64,000 bases of DNA from Bradyrhizobium sp. 200 (GCF_023100945.1 NZ_CP064689.1:3516001-3580000), one strand, 5' to 3'; shown: positions 1-9,577, numbered from the stretch's first letter. Program-made: numbers and translations. The notes: generated by a model not told the origin, from the letters alone.

Positions 1-61
1 CGTCCGTCGCGGGCACCGTGATATCGTCGCTAAAAACGTCGTCCAGCCCCGGCTCGGCCAC
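1..61 (-). CDS. 5' end of an unidentified gene running off the window
   Basis: Reading the minus strand from a GTG at position 61 gives an open frame to the window edge beginning MAEPGLDDVFSDDITVPATD. A GAGGAG Shine-Dalgarno-like stretch lies about 8 bases upstream of the GTG. That fits a divergent neighbour of the DAHP synthase gene. Only 20 residues are visible, with no recognisable domain, so no function is proposed. It could be a chance frame. Confidence 0.3.
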   Translation of the reverse strand, partial: MAEPGLDDVFSDDITVPATD

Positions 62-232
62 TGCTTCTTCTCCTCAGGTTGCGAGCGGGCATCAGCAAAA
101 GCGAATTCGGATTTTGCTGCAAGGGCTTGTCACGGCTAGTGGAAATCTAACTGGCGATCGGCCCGCGGCCTGTGTATAACCCGGCCTTCATTACTGCCCA
201 TAAGTTGCGGTTTTTGCTCAGGAGTTAACGTC

Positions 233-1621
233 ATGTCCGAGCGGTGGACGCCCGATAGCTGGCGCACCAAGCCGGTGCTGCAAGTGCCTGATTATCCCGA
301 TGTCAAGGCATTGGCCGACGTCGAGGCGCAGCTCGCCACGTTTCCGCCGCTGGTGTTTGCCGGCGAGGCCCGCAACCTGAAAAAGGCGCTGGCGCGGGTC
401 GCCAGCGGCGAAGCCTTCCTGCTGCAGGGCGGCGATTGCGCCGAGAGCTTTGCCGAGCATGGCGCCAACAACATCCGCGACTTTTTCCGCGTGCTGCTGC
501 AGATGGCCGTTGTGCTGACCTATGCCGGCGCGTTGCCGGTGGTGAAGGTCGGCCGCATCGCCGGACAGTTCGCAAAACCGCGCTCGTCGAACACCGAGAA
601 GGTCAATGGCGTCGAGCTGCCGAGCTACCGCGGCGACATCATCAACGACATTGCCTTTACGCCGGAAGCGCGCATCCCCGATCCGCAGCGCCAGTTGATG
701 GCCTACCGGCAATCGGCCGCGACGCTGAACCTGCTTCGGGCGTTTGCCACCGGCGGCTTTGCCAATCTCGGCAGCGTGCATCAGTGGATGCTCGGCTTCC
801 TCAAGGACTCCCCGCAGTCGCGCCGGTACAAGGAACTGGCGGATCGTATCTCGGACGCGCTGAATTTCATGCGCGCCTGCGGCCTCGACCTCGAAAGTCA
901 TCCCGAACTGCGCGCCACCGATTTCTACACCAGCCATGAGGCGCTGCTGCTGGGTTATGAGCAGGCGATGACGCGCATCGATTCCACCACCGGCGACTGG
1001 TACGCGACCTCGGGCCACATGATCTGGATCGGCGACCGCACCCGCCAGCTCGACCACGGCCATGTCGAGTATTTCCGCGGCATCAAGAACCCGATCGGCC
1101 TGAAATGCGGTCCCTCGCTGAAGCCGGACGAGCTGTTGAAGCTGATCGACATCCTCAATCCCGATAACGAGCCTGGCCGCTTGACGCTGATCAACCGCTT
1201 CGGCTCCGACAAGGTCGGCGACCATCTCGCGCCGCTGATCCGCGCCGTGCAGCGGGAAGGGCGCGTTGTGGTGTGGTCCTGCGATCCCATGCACGGCAAC
1301 ACCATCACCTCGACCTCGGGCTACAAGACCCGCCCGTTCGACCGCGTGTTGTCGGAGGTGAAGTCGTTCTTCGCCATCCATGCCGCCGAAGGCACGCATG
1401 CCGGCGGTGTGCATCTGGAAATGACCGGGCAGGACGTCACCGAGTGCATCGGCGGCGCCCGTGCCATCACCGACGAGGACCTCAACGACCGCTATCACAC
1501 GGTCTGCGATCCCCGTCTCAACGCCGAACAATCGATCGACATGGCCTTCCTGATCGCCGAACTGCTCAAGCAGGAACGCGCCGGCAAGGAAAAGCCGATG
1601 CCGGCTGCAGCGGGACTCTGA
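233..1621 (+). CDS. aroG: Class II (plant-type) 3-deoxy-7-phosphoheptulonate synthase
   Basis: First enzyme of the shikimate pathway: condenses phosphoenolpyruvate with erythrose 4-phosphate to DAHP in the cytoplasm. The 462-residue protein has the class II signatures throughout: N-terminal WTPDSWR, the GGDCAE motif at residues 66-71 (Cys69 is the expected metal ligand), KPRSS near residue 117, [10 protein letters not shown] with a metal-binding His, and [12 protein letters not shown] near the C-terminus. Length matches the class II family rather than the shorter AroFGH type. The ATG follows an AGGAG-like site. The stop lies one base before the dgkA start, so the two are probably cotranscribed. 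The symbol is by custom; class II enzymes are named variously. Confidence 0.95.
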   Translation: MSERWTPDSWRTKPVLQVPDYPDVKALADVEAQLATFPPLVFAGEARNLKKALARVASGEAFLLQGGDCAESFAEHGANNIRDFFRVLLQMAVVLTYAGALPVVKVGRIAGQFAKPRSSNTEKVNGVELPSYRGDIINDIAFTPEARIPDPQRQLMAYRQSAATLNLLRAFATGGFANLGSVHQWMLGFLKDSPQSRRYKELADRISDALNFMRACGLDLESHPELRATDFYTSHEALLLGYEQAMTRIDSTTGDWYATSGHMIWIGDRTRQLDHGHVEYFRGIKNPIGLKCGPSLKPDELLKLIDILNPDNEPGRLTLINRFGSDKVGDHLAPLIRAVQREGRVVVWSCDPMHGNTITSTSGYKTRPFDRVLSEVKSFFAIHAAEGTHAGGVHLEMTGQDVTECIGGARAITDEDLNDRYHTVCDPRLNAEQSIDMAFLIAELLKQERAGKEKPMPAAAGL

Positions 1622-1622
1622 C

Positions 1623-1976
1623 TTGCTGCGACTCTGGCGGGCCACGATCAACACCCGTAACGGTCTCGCGTTTGCGATCCGATCGGAGCAGGCCGTCCGC
1701 GAGGAACTTCTGGCGCTGGCGCTGTCGGTGCCGCTGGCCTGGCTGGTCGGCGCGAGCGTGATGCGCCGCGTGGAACTAGTCGCGGCGGTAGCGTTCGTAC
1801 TGGTGGTCGAGATCCTCAATACCGCGATCGAGAAGCTCGCCGACCGCCTCACCACCGATCACGATCCGCAGATCGGGCGGGTCAAGGACATGGGTTCGGC
1901 GGCGGTCGGCGTCGCACTACTGATGGCCGGGGCGTTCTGGCTGTTTGCCATCGCCGAACGCATAGGCGCGTTCTAG
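1623..1976 (+). CDS. dgkA: Diacylglycerol kinase, DgkA type
   Basis: Small integral membrane kinase that phosphorylates diacylglycerol to phosphatidic acid and recycles the diacylglycerol released during envelope glucan modification. The 117 residues contain the family signature VEILNTAIEKLAD (catalytic Glu about residue 70) followed by DPQIGRVKDMGSAAV, with three hydrophobic segments at about 29-47, 49-66 and 92-112. Length is usual for the family. It starts at TTG, one base after the DAHP synthase stop, which suggests translational coupling. The TAG stop is also the first three bases of a long hairpin belonging to a dispersed repeat. Confidence 0.93.
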   Translation: MLRLWRATINTRNGLAFAIRSEQAVREELLALALSVPLAWLVGASVMRRVELVAAVAFVLVVEILNTAIEKLADRLTTDHDPQIGRVKDMGSAAVGVALLMAGAFWLFAIAERIGAF

Positions 1977-2075
1977 ATATGCGGTACTGATCTGGATCAG
2001 AACCGCATATCTAAGATATTGTTTTGACGCGTTTTCCTTACCGCGAACCGGTATCCGCTTCGTTCGAGAACGCGA
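1974..2075 (+). repeat. Composite intergenic repeat, copy A (hairpin head plus conserved tail)
   Basis: The head is a hairpin at 1974-2013: TAGATATGCGGT pairs with ACCGCATATCTA, then after an A/A mismatch CTGATC pairs with GATCAG. The tail (about 2026-2075) carries TTTGACGCGTTTTC, GCGAACCGGT and GAGAACGCG. It matches the reverse complement of the element at 3873-3972 and the minus strand of the one at 48682-48787. The dgkA stop codon forms the first bases of the stem. The hairpin may also end transcription or protect the mRNA 3' end, although no clear T-tract follows. Confidence 0.75.
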
Positions 2076-2123
2076 TCAAGCAAGCATTTGCAGTTTGCTC
2101 TTGTGCAAGGCACCATCGCTCCC

Positions 2124-3875
2124 ATGACCGAACCAACCTTCAAGATCACACTGGCGCAGTTGAACCCGACGGTCGGCGACGTCACGGGTAATGCCGCCAA
2201 GGCGCGCGCCGCACACGACAAGGCCAAGGCCGACGGCGCCGATCTGCTGGTGCTGCCCGAATTGTTCATCTGCGGCTATCCGCCGGAAGACCTGGTGCTG
2301 AAGCCCGCCTTTCAGGCGGCCTGCCGCGCCGCGGTCGAGGAGCTGGCCCGCGAGACCGCGGGCGGCGGACCGGCGGTGCTGATCGGCACACCATGGGTTG
2401 AGGACGGCAAGCTCTATAATGCCTGCGCGCTGCTCGATCAGGGCCGCATCGCCGCGCTGCGTTTCAAGGCGAACCTGCCGAATTACGGCGTGTTCGACGA
2501 AAAGCGCCTGTTCGCGCGCGGCCCCGCCGCGGGGCCGGTCACCGTCGGCGGTATTCGGGTCGGCGTTCCCATCTGCGAGGACATCTGGCTCGAAGAGTCC
2601 GAGGAATACGAAAACGTCGTCGAATGCCTCGCCGAGACCGGCGCGGAAATTCTGGTGGTGCCGAACGGCTCGCCCTACGCGCGCGACAAGAACGATCTGC
2701 GGCTGTCGATCGCGGTGGCCCGCGTCACCGAGAGCGGTCTGCCGCTGGTCTATCTCAACCAGATCGGCGGGCAGGACGAACTGGTGTTCGACGGCGCGTC
2801 GTTTGCGCTCAACGCCGATCTCTCGGTTGCGGCGCAACTGCCCGCCTTCGAGGAGAGCATCGTCACGCTGCACTGGACCAAAAGCACCGACGGCTGGCAC
2901 TGCAAGGGGCCGGTGGTGCCGATGGTCGAGGGCGACAAGGCCGATTACGCGGCCTGCGTGCTGGGCTTGCGCGACTACGTCCGCAAGAACGGTTTCCCCG
3001 GCGTGCTGCTCGGCGTTTCCGGCGGCATCGATTCGGCACTGTGCGCGGCGATCGCGGTCGACGCACTCGGCGCCGATCAGGTTCGCGGCGTGATGCTGCC
3101 GTTTCGCTTTACCGCGCAGGTGTCGCTGGATGACGCGGCCAGGCTCGCGAAAGCGCTCGGCATCCGCTACGAGGTCCTGCCGATCGCGGACGCCGTCAAC
3201 GGCTTCGAGAAAATCCTGTCCGTGCCGTTCGCCGGCCTGCCGCGCGATATCACCGAGGAAAATTTACAGGCGCGCGCGCGCGGCACGCTCTTGATGGCGA
3301 TTTCCAACAAGACCGGCGCGATGGTGGTGACGACCGGCAACAAGTCGGAAATGTCGGTCGGCTACGCCACCATCTATGGCGACATGAATGGCGGCTTCAA
3401 TCCCATCAAGGACATCTACAAGACCGAAGTGTTTCGGCTCTCGAGCCTGCGCAACGAGTGGAAGCCGGACGGCGCGCTCGGGCCTGCGGGCGAGGTGATC
3501 CCGGTCAACATCATCACGCGGCCGCCGACGGCGGAGCTGCGCGAGAACCAGACCGACCAGGATTCGCTGCCACCCTACGAGATGCTGGATGCCATCCTGG
3601 AGCGTCTGGTCGAGCGCGAGGAGCCGCTCGCCACGATCATCGCGGCCGGCTTCCCGGCCGACGTGGTGACGCGGATCGACCGGCTGCTCAATGTCGCCGA
3701 ATACAAGCGCCGGCAGGCGGCGCCGGGCGTCAAGGTGACGGAAAAGAACTTTGGCCGCGACCGCCGCTATCCCATCACCAACCGCTTCCGCGACAATGGC
3801 AAGGCGCTGCCTGTGCCCGACGAGAAGCTGGTCGCACGCGCCGGCCGCGCCTCGGCGGAGGCGTTCGAAGGGTAG
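2124..3875 (+). CDS. nadE: Glutamine-dependent NAD+ synthetase
   Basis: Last step of NAD biosynthesis: amidates nicotinate adenine dinucleotide using ammonia released from glutamine. An N-terminal nitrilase-type glutaminase domain (about residues 1-270) shows the Glu/Lys/Cys triad contexts LPELFICGYP, FKANLPNYGVFDE and GVPICEDIW. The C-terminal synthetase domain has the P-loop GVSGGIDSALC and the later TTGNKSEMSVGY. Length (583 residues) fits bacterial two-domain enzymes. I chose the ATG at 2124 (MTEPTFKITLAQLNP); an in-frame TTG at 2088 would add 12 unconserved residues. The stop TAG is also the first three bases of a repeat. Confidence 0.95.
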   Translation: MTEPTFKITLAQLNPTVGDVTGNAAKARAAHDKAKADGADLLVLPELFICGYPPEDLVLKPAFQAACRAAVEELARETAGGGPAVLIGTPWVEDGKLYNACALLDQGRIAALRFKANLPNYGVFDEKRLFARGPAAGPVTVGGIRVGVPICEDIWLEESEEYENVVECLAETGAEILVVPNGSPYARDKNDLRLSIAVARVTESGLPLVYLNQIGGQDELVFDGASFALNADLSVAAQLPAFEESIVTLHWTKSTDGWHCKGPVVPMVEGDKADYAACVLGLRDYVRKNGFPGVLLGVSGGIDSALCAAIAVDALGADQVRGVMLPFRFTAQVSLDDAARLAKALGIRYEVLPIADAVNGFEKILSVPFAGLPRDITEENLQARARGTLLMAISNKTGAMVVTTGNKSEMSVGYATIYGDMNGGFNPIKDIYKTEVFRLSSLRNEWKPDGALGPAGEVIPVNIITRPPTAELRENQTDQDSLPPYEMLDAILERLVEREEPLATIIAAGFPADVVTRIDRLLNVAEYKRRQAAPGVKVTEKNFGRDRRYPITNRFRDNGKALPVPDEKLVARAGRASAEAFEG

Positions 3876-3972
3876 AGCGTTTTCAAGCGAAGTGGGAACC
3901 GGTTCGCGTCAAGAAAACGCGTCAAACCAAGAATCTAGAGCCCCGTTTCGATTCTATCGAAACGGGGCTCTA
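3873..3972 (-). repeat. Composite intergenic repeat, copy B
   Basis: It fills the gap between the convergent nadE and DUF2865 genes. Read on the minus strand, a perfect 17-bp stem with a 3-base loop (3936-3952 with 3956-3972) is followed by the conserved tail with TTTGACGCGTTTTC, GACGCGAACCGG and GAAAACGCT. The far end, read on the plus strand, begins TAGAGCG and provides the nadE stop. The stem sequence is unrelated to those of copies A and C. A strong hairpin between convergent genes may act as a bidirectional terminator. Confidence 0.8.
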
Positions 3973-3977
3973 AGCTC

Positions 3978-5147
3978 TTACTGCTTCGGCGGGATGAAGG
4001 TTGGGCCGACGGTGCGGATCTTGTCCTTGTCGCCGGCGTTCGCGGTGGTATCGGCCGGCGGCGGCGGCGTTGCTGTCGCTGGTGCGGCGGCGGCGGGCGC
4101 AGCGCCCTTCTTGGCCGGCGGCTGGCCCTTCGACTGCGCGCGCTGCTGCATCCGCTTCGCGCTTTCCTCGGTGACGATGATATCGCCCTGCTGTTCGACC
4201 GCAGCCTTGTCGTCGACCGACTTCAGCGCTTCCGACCAGGTCTGGCCCGCGGCCTTGCAGGAGCAGGACGCGTTGAACTCGGTGCGGAATTTGAACGCGT
4301 TCGGCAGCGACGAGTAAGGCTGGCCGTTGATCGAGACCGCCTGGTTGATGTCTTCGCCGGGATTGCGGTAGGTGAACAGCGTGGCTTCCGCCGCCGGGCA
4401 AAGCGCCTTGCAGGTCCGCTCGTCGTCCTGGAATCGCGCCTGGTAGGTGGCGAACGACACCGGGAAATAAGCGCCGTCGCAGCTCCGGACGCAGACGGTG
4501 CGGAAGGTGCCGGACGGCGGGCCGAGATCGGCGCTGGGCGGCGGCAGCGTCTGGTTGTTGTTACCGAACAGACTGTCGATGAAGTTGGCGGGACCGCGGG
4601 CGGCCGCGGCGGCATATTGCGGGCCGCAATTGTTCTGCGCGAGCGCCGTCAGCACCGAGCGGCGCTGGTTTTCGCGGTCGGCGCCGCCGATGCCGCCGCT
4701 GCGCAGACGCTCCAGGCTGGTGGTGATCTGGTCGAGATTGGCGCGCATCTGCTGAATCTGGTTATTGACCGGACCGCACTGGGCGGACCGGCCGTTGAAC
4801 AGCGAGAAGAAGCCCGAGCTTTCGCAGCCCATGCGCTTGGCCTGCAGCGTGACGCGGTCGAGTTCGGCCTGCTGCTTGGCCTGGGCTTCCTGATAGCGGC
4901 GGATCTGTTCATCCTTGGCGGGGTCGCCGGTGCCTGCGCCACGGTCGATGGTCGCCAATTGTCCTTCGAGCCGGATGCAGATCGGATTGGCCTGCGCGCC
5001 CGGCTGTGGCGGGGCGTCCTGGTTCATCTGCGCCATGGCGTCGTCGTTCGTCTGCGCCAACGCGGGCGCGGCCGGGGCGGCGATGCCGAGCAGGATGGCG
5101 CAGGTCAAAATCCGAAGGGGGAGGGGCGCGTTGCGAATTTCCAGCAT
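3978..5147 (-). CDS. Exported DUF2865-family protein
   Basis: 389-residue protein of unknown function, exported by a Sec signal: MLEIRNAPLPL, then a hydrophobic stretch ending APALAQ at about residue 29. A helical, probably coiled-coil region (about 60-170, rich in Gln, Glu and Arg) is followed by a conserved core with paired cysteines, including VCVRSCDGAYFPVSF and CKALCPAAEATLF. The C-terminus is a Pro/Ala/Lys-rich tail. The layout matches the DUF2865 family of rhizobia. The frame stays open upstream to 5840, but that extension has no signal peptide and covers another exported ORF, so I start at the ATG at 5147. Confidence 0.8.
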   Translation of the reverse strand: MLEIRNAPLPLRILTCAILLGIAAPAAPALAQTNDDAMAQMNQDAPPQPGAQANPICIRLEGQLATIDRGAGTGDPAKDEQIRRYQEAQAKQQAELDRVTLQAKRMGCESSGFFSLFNGRSAQCGPVNNQIQQMRANLDQITTSLERLRSGGIGGADRENQRRSVLTALAQNNCGPQYAAAAARGPANFIDSLFGNNNQTLPPPSADLGPPSGTFRTVCVRSCDGAYFPVSFATYQARFQDDERTCKALCPAAEATLFTYRNPGEDINQAVSINGQPYSSLPNAFKFRTEFNASCSCKAAGQTWSEALKSVDDKAAVEQQGDIIVTEESAKRMQQRAQSKGQPPAKKGAAPAAAAPATATPPPPADTTANAGDKDKIRTVGPTFIPPKQ

Positions 5148-5316
5148 ATCCGGCCAATGAGAGCTGATCCGCGCGGCTCGAAAGCCCAAATCGCGCGGCC
5201 AAGGCAGCGTTCTGCGGCCAAGGCTGCATCCAATACCTGCTTCTCGGGGCAGCGTCACGTCGTTTCCGGGGCGCGGATGTGGCAAACCGGCCCTTGATTT
5301 TCCGGAATAATTACCA

Positions 5317-5622
5317 CTAGCGCTGGCAGGTAATGGCGACGTATTCGCTGCAGCCGTGACCGGAGCATTTATCGCCACCGTGGCTCGGAACCGCGCCGGT
5401 AACTTCGTCGGGATCGACGCGGCGATAGGCGGTGGCCTGTGCAAATTCCCGTGACTGGCAATAGGACCGGGCGGCGTGGGCGCCGCATTTTTCGCCCCTG
5501 GCGAGGCACTCATCCACGCCGTAACCATCGGCCTGGTTGGCGACGATGAAAACGCGGCTGTCGGCGAAAGCGGCCGAGGCGGCAAGCAGGAAGACACAAG
5601 CAGTGAGTGCGGAGGATCGCAT
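5317..5622 (-). CDS. Small exported cysteine-rich protein, unknown function
   Basis: 101 residues. A clear Sec signal peptide (MRSSALTACVFLLAASAAFA) is followed by a mature region with six cysteines, among them DECLARGEKCG, SYCQ and GDKCSGHGCSEY, which suggests disulfide bonds in the periplasm. I chose the ATG at 5622 because it starts directly at the signal peptide; a GTG at 5631 adds three residues. It lies upstream of the DUF2865 gene on the same strand, with a 169-base gap. I do not recognise the family. Confidence 0.65.
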   Translation of the reverse strand: MRSSALTACVFLLAASAAFADSRVFIVANQADGYGVDECLARGEKCGAHAARSYCQSREFAQATAYRRVDPDEVTGAVPSHGGDKCSGHGCSEYVAITCQR

Positions 5623-5936
5623 GGGTGACACCGGCAGAGATGAGAAGCCGCCCTCAAGATTAGGCCCAAAGCGTTAATAATGATTAACCATGAGGCAGCG
5701 GGGCGGCAGCGAATGGCGGGGGGGATGGCGGGGTTCGGCAGCCTGATCGGCCCCAAATCGGGCACAAGCAAGGCCTTGACGGCGTCCGCCCGATACCGCA
5801 ATGGTGGAACCATGAACGGTCTCCTCGCCATCTGCAGCATTTGCCGCGAGATTATTAGCTAGCGATTCGCTGGCTGAGGCCGTCTTTTCTCCCAACCGAG
5901 ATCACTGGACGCCCGGCCGCAACGGATGGGTATCCT
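5623..5936. other. Divergent intergenic region, no gene seen
   Basis: Separates the minus-strand exported protein from cysS on the plus strand. A frame at 5680-5862 reads 60 residues but has no ribosome binding site or recognisable composition. Promoters for both flanking genes are expected here; I cannot place them. Confidence 0.4.
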
Positions 5937-7352
5937 ATGGAACTGCGACTCTACGATACGTTGACGAAGGAGAAGCGGCCGTTCGTGCCGCTCGATCCGA
6001 AGAACGTCGGCATGTATGCGTGCGGACCGACGGTCTACGACTTCGCGCATATCGGCAATGGCCGTGCGGCGATCGTGTTCGACGTGCTGTTCCGCGTGCT
6101 GCGCCATCGCTATGGCGCTGACCACGTGAAATACGTTCGCAACATCACCGACGTCGACGACAAGATCAACGTCCGCGCCGCCCGCGATTATCCCGGCGTG
6201 CCCCTGAACGAGGCGATCCGCAAGGTCACCGAAGAGACCTATCAGCAGTATCAGGACGACGTCGCCGCGCTCGGCTGCCTGGCGCCGACGGTGCAGCCGC
6301 GCGCGACCGAGCATATCCCGGAGATGCGTGCGATCATCGAGAAGCTGGTGGCTGGCGGCTTTGCCTATGTCGCCGAGGATCACGTGCTGTTCTCGCCGCA
6401 GGCGATGAACGGCGCCAATTCCGTGATGCCGCGCTACGGCGCGCTGTCGAAACGCTCGCTCGACGAGATGATCGCGGGCGCCCGCGTCGACGTCGCCCCT
6501 TACAAGCGCGACAATACCGATTTCGTGCTGTGGAAGCCGTCGAAGCCGGGCGAGCCGTCATGGCCGTCGCCGTCAGGCATCAAGGCCGAAGGCCGCCCCG
6601 GCTGGCACATCGAATGCTCGGCGATGGCCTGGAAGCATCTCGGCGAGAAGTTCGACATTCATGGCGGCGGCATCGACCTGGTGTTTCCGCACCATGAGAA
6701 TGAACTCGCGCAGACCTGCTGCGCCTTCCATTCCGACCGCATGGCGAATGTCTGGATGCACAACGGCTTCCTGCAGCTCGAGAGTGAGAAGATGTCGAAG
6801 TCGCTCGGCAACTTCTTCACGATCCGCGAGATGCTGGCCGATTGGCCTGGCGAGGTGCTACGCCTGAGCATGCTGAAAACCCATTATCGCTCGCCGCTGG
6901 ACTGGACCCTGAAAGGTGCGGAAGAGAGCGCGAAGACGCTCGACGATTGGTACGCGGTCGCGGCCAACGCCGAGGGCGGTCAGCCGTCGCCGGCCATGGT
7001 CGAGGCGCTCTATGACGACCTCAACACGGCGCAGGCCATGGCTGTCCTGCACAGCCTGCGCAATGCGGCGGCATCGGGCGGCGAGCGTGAACGCGGCGAG
7101 TTTGCGGCCTCGCTGCGGCTGCTCGGTTTCCTCTCGATGAGCGCAGCGGCCTGGAAGGGGCGCAAGCAGCAGGCGAGCGGCATCGATGCGCAGCAGGTCG
7201 ATCGCCTGATTGCAGAGCGCGCGGCGGCGCGCGCGCGCAAGGACTTCAAGGAGTCCGATCGTATCCGCGACGAACTCGCGGCGATGGGCGTTGCCATCAA
7301 GGACGGTAGGGATGCCGACGGAAAACCCGTGACCACATGGGAGATCGCGTAA
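5937..7352 (+). CDS. cysS: Cysteinyl-tRNA synthetase
   Basis: Charges tRNA-Cys with cysteine in the cytoplasm. The 471-residue class I synthetase has the zinc-site CGPTVYD at residues 29-35, the HIGH-type motif HIGN at 38-41, [22 protein letters not shown] with further zinc ligands, and KMSKSLGN in the catalytic core. The anticodon-binding helical domain follows, ending in the basic [18 protein letters not shown]. Length is typical. Its TAA stop overlaps the ATG of the next small ORF (TAATG), so the two are probably translationally coupled. Confidence 0.96.
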   Translation: MELRLYDTLTKEKRPFVPLDPKNVGMYACGPTVYDFAHIGNGRAAIVFDVLFRVLRHRYGADHVKYVRNITDVDDKINVRAARDYPGVPLNEAIRKVTEETYQQYQDDVAALGCLAPTVQPRATEHIPEMRAIIEKLVAGGFAYVAEDHVLFSPQAMNGANSVMPRYGALSKRSLDEMIAGARVDVAPYKRDNTDFVLWKPSKPGEPSWPSPSGIKAEGRPGWHIECSAMAWKHLGEKFDIHGGGIDLVFPHHENELAQTCCAFHSDRMANVWMHNGFLQLESEKMSKSLGNFFTIREMLADWPGEVLRLSMLKTHYRSPLDWTLKGAEESAKTLDDWYAVAANAEGGQPSPAMVEALYDDLNTAQAMAVLHSLRNAAASGGERERGEFAASLRLLGFLSMSAAAWKGRKQQASGIDAQQVDRLIAERAAARARKDFKESDRIRDELAAMGVAIKDGRDADGKPVTTWEIA

Positions 7353-7465
7353 TGGATAAACCCGACACGCCATTCCCGAAACACTGGCGCTATTACATCT
7401 TCATCAAATGGGCGCTGATCGTCGCCGCGGTCGTGCTCGCCTTGAGACTGTTCGGAGTGTTTTGA
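7352..7465 (+). CDS. 37-residue single-pass membrane protein (small ORF)
   Basis: The ORF reads [19 protein letters not shown], then WALIVAAVVLALRLFGVF and stop. It has a polar N-terminus followed by one membrane segment of about 18 residues. Its ATG overlaps the cysS stop (TAATG), and it ends four bases before the GNAT start, so it sits as a proper cistron inside a cysS-orf37-GNAT-cimA operon. Similarly sized membrane ORFs between conserved genes are common and often unannotated. The function is unknown; translation is inferred from the coupling and composition. Confidence 0.6.
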   Translation: MDKPDTPFPKHWRYYIFIKWALIVAAVVLALRLFGVF

Positions 7466-7469
7466 CGCG

Positions 7470-7982
7470 ATGGGACAGGCATTGCCCAAACCTGGCTTGC
7501 GGCCGTTTCTGCCGGCGGATGTTCCGATGCTGGCAGCGATCTTCGTTGCCGCCATCGAGGGGCTGACCGGCGACGACTACAGCGAAGCTCAACAGGAAGC
7601 CTGGGCTCGGGCTGCCGAGGACGAAGAAGAATTCGGCAAGAAGCTCGCGGCGCAATTGACACTGATCGCGACCATCCAGAACGCGCCGGTCGGCTTCGCC
7701 TCGCTGAAGGGCGCCGATCACATCGACATGCTGTTCGTCCATCCGAGCGTGGCGGGGCAGGGGATTGCCTCGATGCTGGTCGATGCGCTGGAGAAGCTGG
7801 CCGGCGCTCGCGGTGCCAAGGCGCTGACTGTGGATGCCAGCGACACCGCGGAGCCGCTGTTCAGGAAGCGCGGCTATGCCGCCAAACAGCGCAACACGGT
7901 TTCGCTCAACGGCGAATGGCTTGCCAACACCACGATGCAGAAGACGCTGGCCGATAGTTCAGCGCCGGGAGGCCCTCAATGA
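7470..7982 (+). CDS. GNAT family N-acetyltransferase
   Basis: 170-residue acetyl-CoA-dependent acyltransferase of unknown substrate. The central motif A region reads HIDMLFVHPSVAGQGIASML, with the Q/R-x-x-G-x-G/A acetyl-CoA loop appearing as AGQGIA. A later LTVDASDTAEPLFRKRGY matches the motif B region. It starts four bases after the small membrane ORF and overlaps cimA by four bases (ATGA), which indicates an operon. The conserved neighbours do not reveal the substrate. Confidence 0.8.
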   Translation: MGQALPKPGLRPFLPADVPMLAAIFVAAIEGLTGDDYSEAQQEAWARAAEDEEEFGKKLAAQLTLIATIQNAPVGFASLKGADHIDMLFVHPSVAGQGIASMLVDALEKLAGARGAKALTVDASDTAEPLFRKRGYAAKQRNTVSLNGEWLANTTMQKTLADSSAPGGPQ

Positions 7983-9577
7983 GCCGTGAACGCCTTTATC
8001 TCTTCGACACCACGCTGCGCGACGGCGCGCAGACCAACGGCGTCGATTTCACGCTGCATGACAAGCAGATCATCGCGCAGATGCTGGATGATCTCGGTAT
8101 CGATTATGTCGAGGGCGGCTATCCCGGCGCCAACCCGACCGACACCGAATTCTTTTCGGACAAGCCGAAGTTCGAGAGCGCCAAATTCACCGCGTTCGGC
8201 ATGACGCGCCGACCCGGCCGTTCGGCCTCGAACGATCCGGGGCTTGCGGCGCTCATCGAGGCCAAGGCCGATGCGATCTGCTTTGTCGCCAAATCCAGCG
8301 CCTATCAGGTGCGGGTGGCGCTCGAGACCACCAACGAGGAAAACCTCGCCTCGATCCGCGATAGCGTCGTTGCTGCGAAGGCGGCGGGGCGCGAGGTGAT
8401 GGTCGATTGCGAGCACTTCTTCGACGGTTACAAGGAAGACGCCGATTTCGCGCTCGCCTGTGCCAGGGCGGCCTATGAGTCCGGGGCGCGCTGGGTGGTG
8501 CTGTGCGACACCAATGGCGGCACCATGCCGCACGAGATCGAGACCATCGTAGGCCACGTGACAAAACACATCCCCGGCAGCCATGTCGGCATCCACGCCC
8601 ATAACGACACCGAGCAGGCGGTGGCCAATTCGCTGGCCGCCGTGCGTGCCGGTGCGCGGCAGATCCAGGGCACGCTGAACGGGCTGGGCGAGCGCTGCGG
8701 CAACGCCAACCTCTGTTCGCTGATCCCGACGCTGCGCCTGAAGAACGAATTCTCCGACGCGCTCGAGATCGGCGTCACCGCGGAGAAGATGGCGACGCTG
8801 ATGAAGGTGTCGCGGACGCTCGATGACATGCTCAACCGCGCGCCGAACCGCCATGCGGCCTATGTCGGCGAAAGCGCCTTCGTCACCAAAGCGGGTATTC
8901 ATGCCTCTGCGATGATGAAGGATCCGCATAGCTACGAACACATTTTGCCCGAATCCGTCGGCAATCACCGCAAGGTGCTGGTCTCCGATCAGGCCGGCCG
9001 CTCCAACGTGATGGCCGAACTCGACCGCGCCGGCATCACGTATGAGAAGAACGATCCGAAGCTGGCGCGCCTCGTCGAGGAGTTGAAGGAGCGCGAGGCG
9101 GCGGGCTACGCCTATGAATCCGCCAACGCCTCGTTCGACCTGCTGGCGCGGCGCACGCTCGGCCGGGTGCCGGAATATTTCAAGGTCGAGCAGTTCGACG
9201 TCAATGTCGAGCAGCGCTACAACGCCAACGGCCAGCGCGTCACGGTGGCGCTTGCCGTGGTCAAGGTCGACGTCGCTGGTGAGCGGCTGATCTCGGCGGC
9301 GGAAGGCAACGGCCCGGTCAACGCGCTCGACGTCGCGCTGCGCAAGGACCTCGGCAAGTACCAGAAATACATCGAGGGCCTGAAGCTGATCGATTACCGC
9401 GTGCGTATCCTCAATGGCGGCACGGAAGCGGTGACGCGGGTCTTGATCGAGAGCGAGGACGAAAACGGCGATAGCTGGATCACGGTCGGCGTCTCGCCCA
9501 ATATCATCGACGCCTCGTTCCAGGCGCTGATGGATTCGGTGGTCTACAAGCTGGTGAAATCAGCCGCGCCGGTGTGA
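7979..9577 (+). CDS. cimA: (R)-citramalate synthase
   Basis: Condenses acetyl-CoA with pyruvate to (R)-citramalate, the entry to the threonine-independent route to isoleucine. The N-terminal TIM barrel has FDTTLRDGAQTNGV (residues 9-22) and the metal-binding HxH in GIHAHNDTEQAV. The C-terminal third (about 390-532) is the LeuA-type regulatory dimer domain with RVRILNGGTEAVTRVLIES. Length (532) and the QTNGV signature favour CimA over 2-isopropylmalate synthase; homocitrate synthase is less likely. It overlaps the GNAT gene by four bases. A perfect 32-bp inverted repeat follows the stop. Confidence 0.9.
   Translation: MSRERLYLFDTTLRDGAQTNGVDFTLHDKQIIAQMLDDLGIDYVEGGYPGANPTDTEFFSDKPKFESAKFTAFGMTRRPGRSASNDPGLAALIEAKADAICFVAKSSAYQVRVALETTNEENLASIRDSVVAAKAAGREVMVDCEHFFDGYKEDADFALACARAAYESGARWVVLCDTNGGTMPHEIETIVGHVTKHIPGSHVGIHAHNDTEQAVANSLAAVRAGARQIQGTLNGLGERCGNANLCSLIPTLRLKNEFSDALEIGVTAEKMATLMKVSRTLDDMLNRAPNRHAAYVGESAFVTKAGIHASAMMKDPHSYEHILPESVGNHRKVLVSDQAGRSNVMAELDRAGITYEKNDPKLARLVEELKEREAAGYAYESANASFDLLARRTLGRVPEYFKVEQFDVNVEQRYNANGQRVTVALAVVKVDVAGERLISAAEGNGPVNALDVALRKDLGKYQKYIEGLKLIDYRVRILNGGTEAVTRVLIESEDENGDSWITVGVSPNIIDASFQALMDSVVYKLVKSAAPV

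Noticed and set aside
218..1855. 545-residue minus-strand ORF opposite the DAHP synthase
   Set aside because: It mirrors a clearly real gene with conserved motifs. Long antisense frames are expected at this GC content.
5148..5840. N-terminal extension of the DUF2865 frame
   Set aside because: Lacks family character, removes the signal peptide from the N-terminus, and overlaps a better exported ORF.
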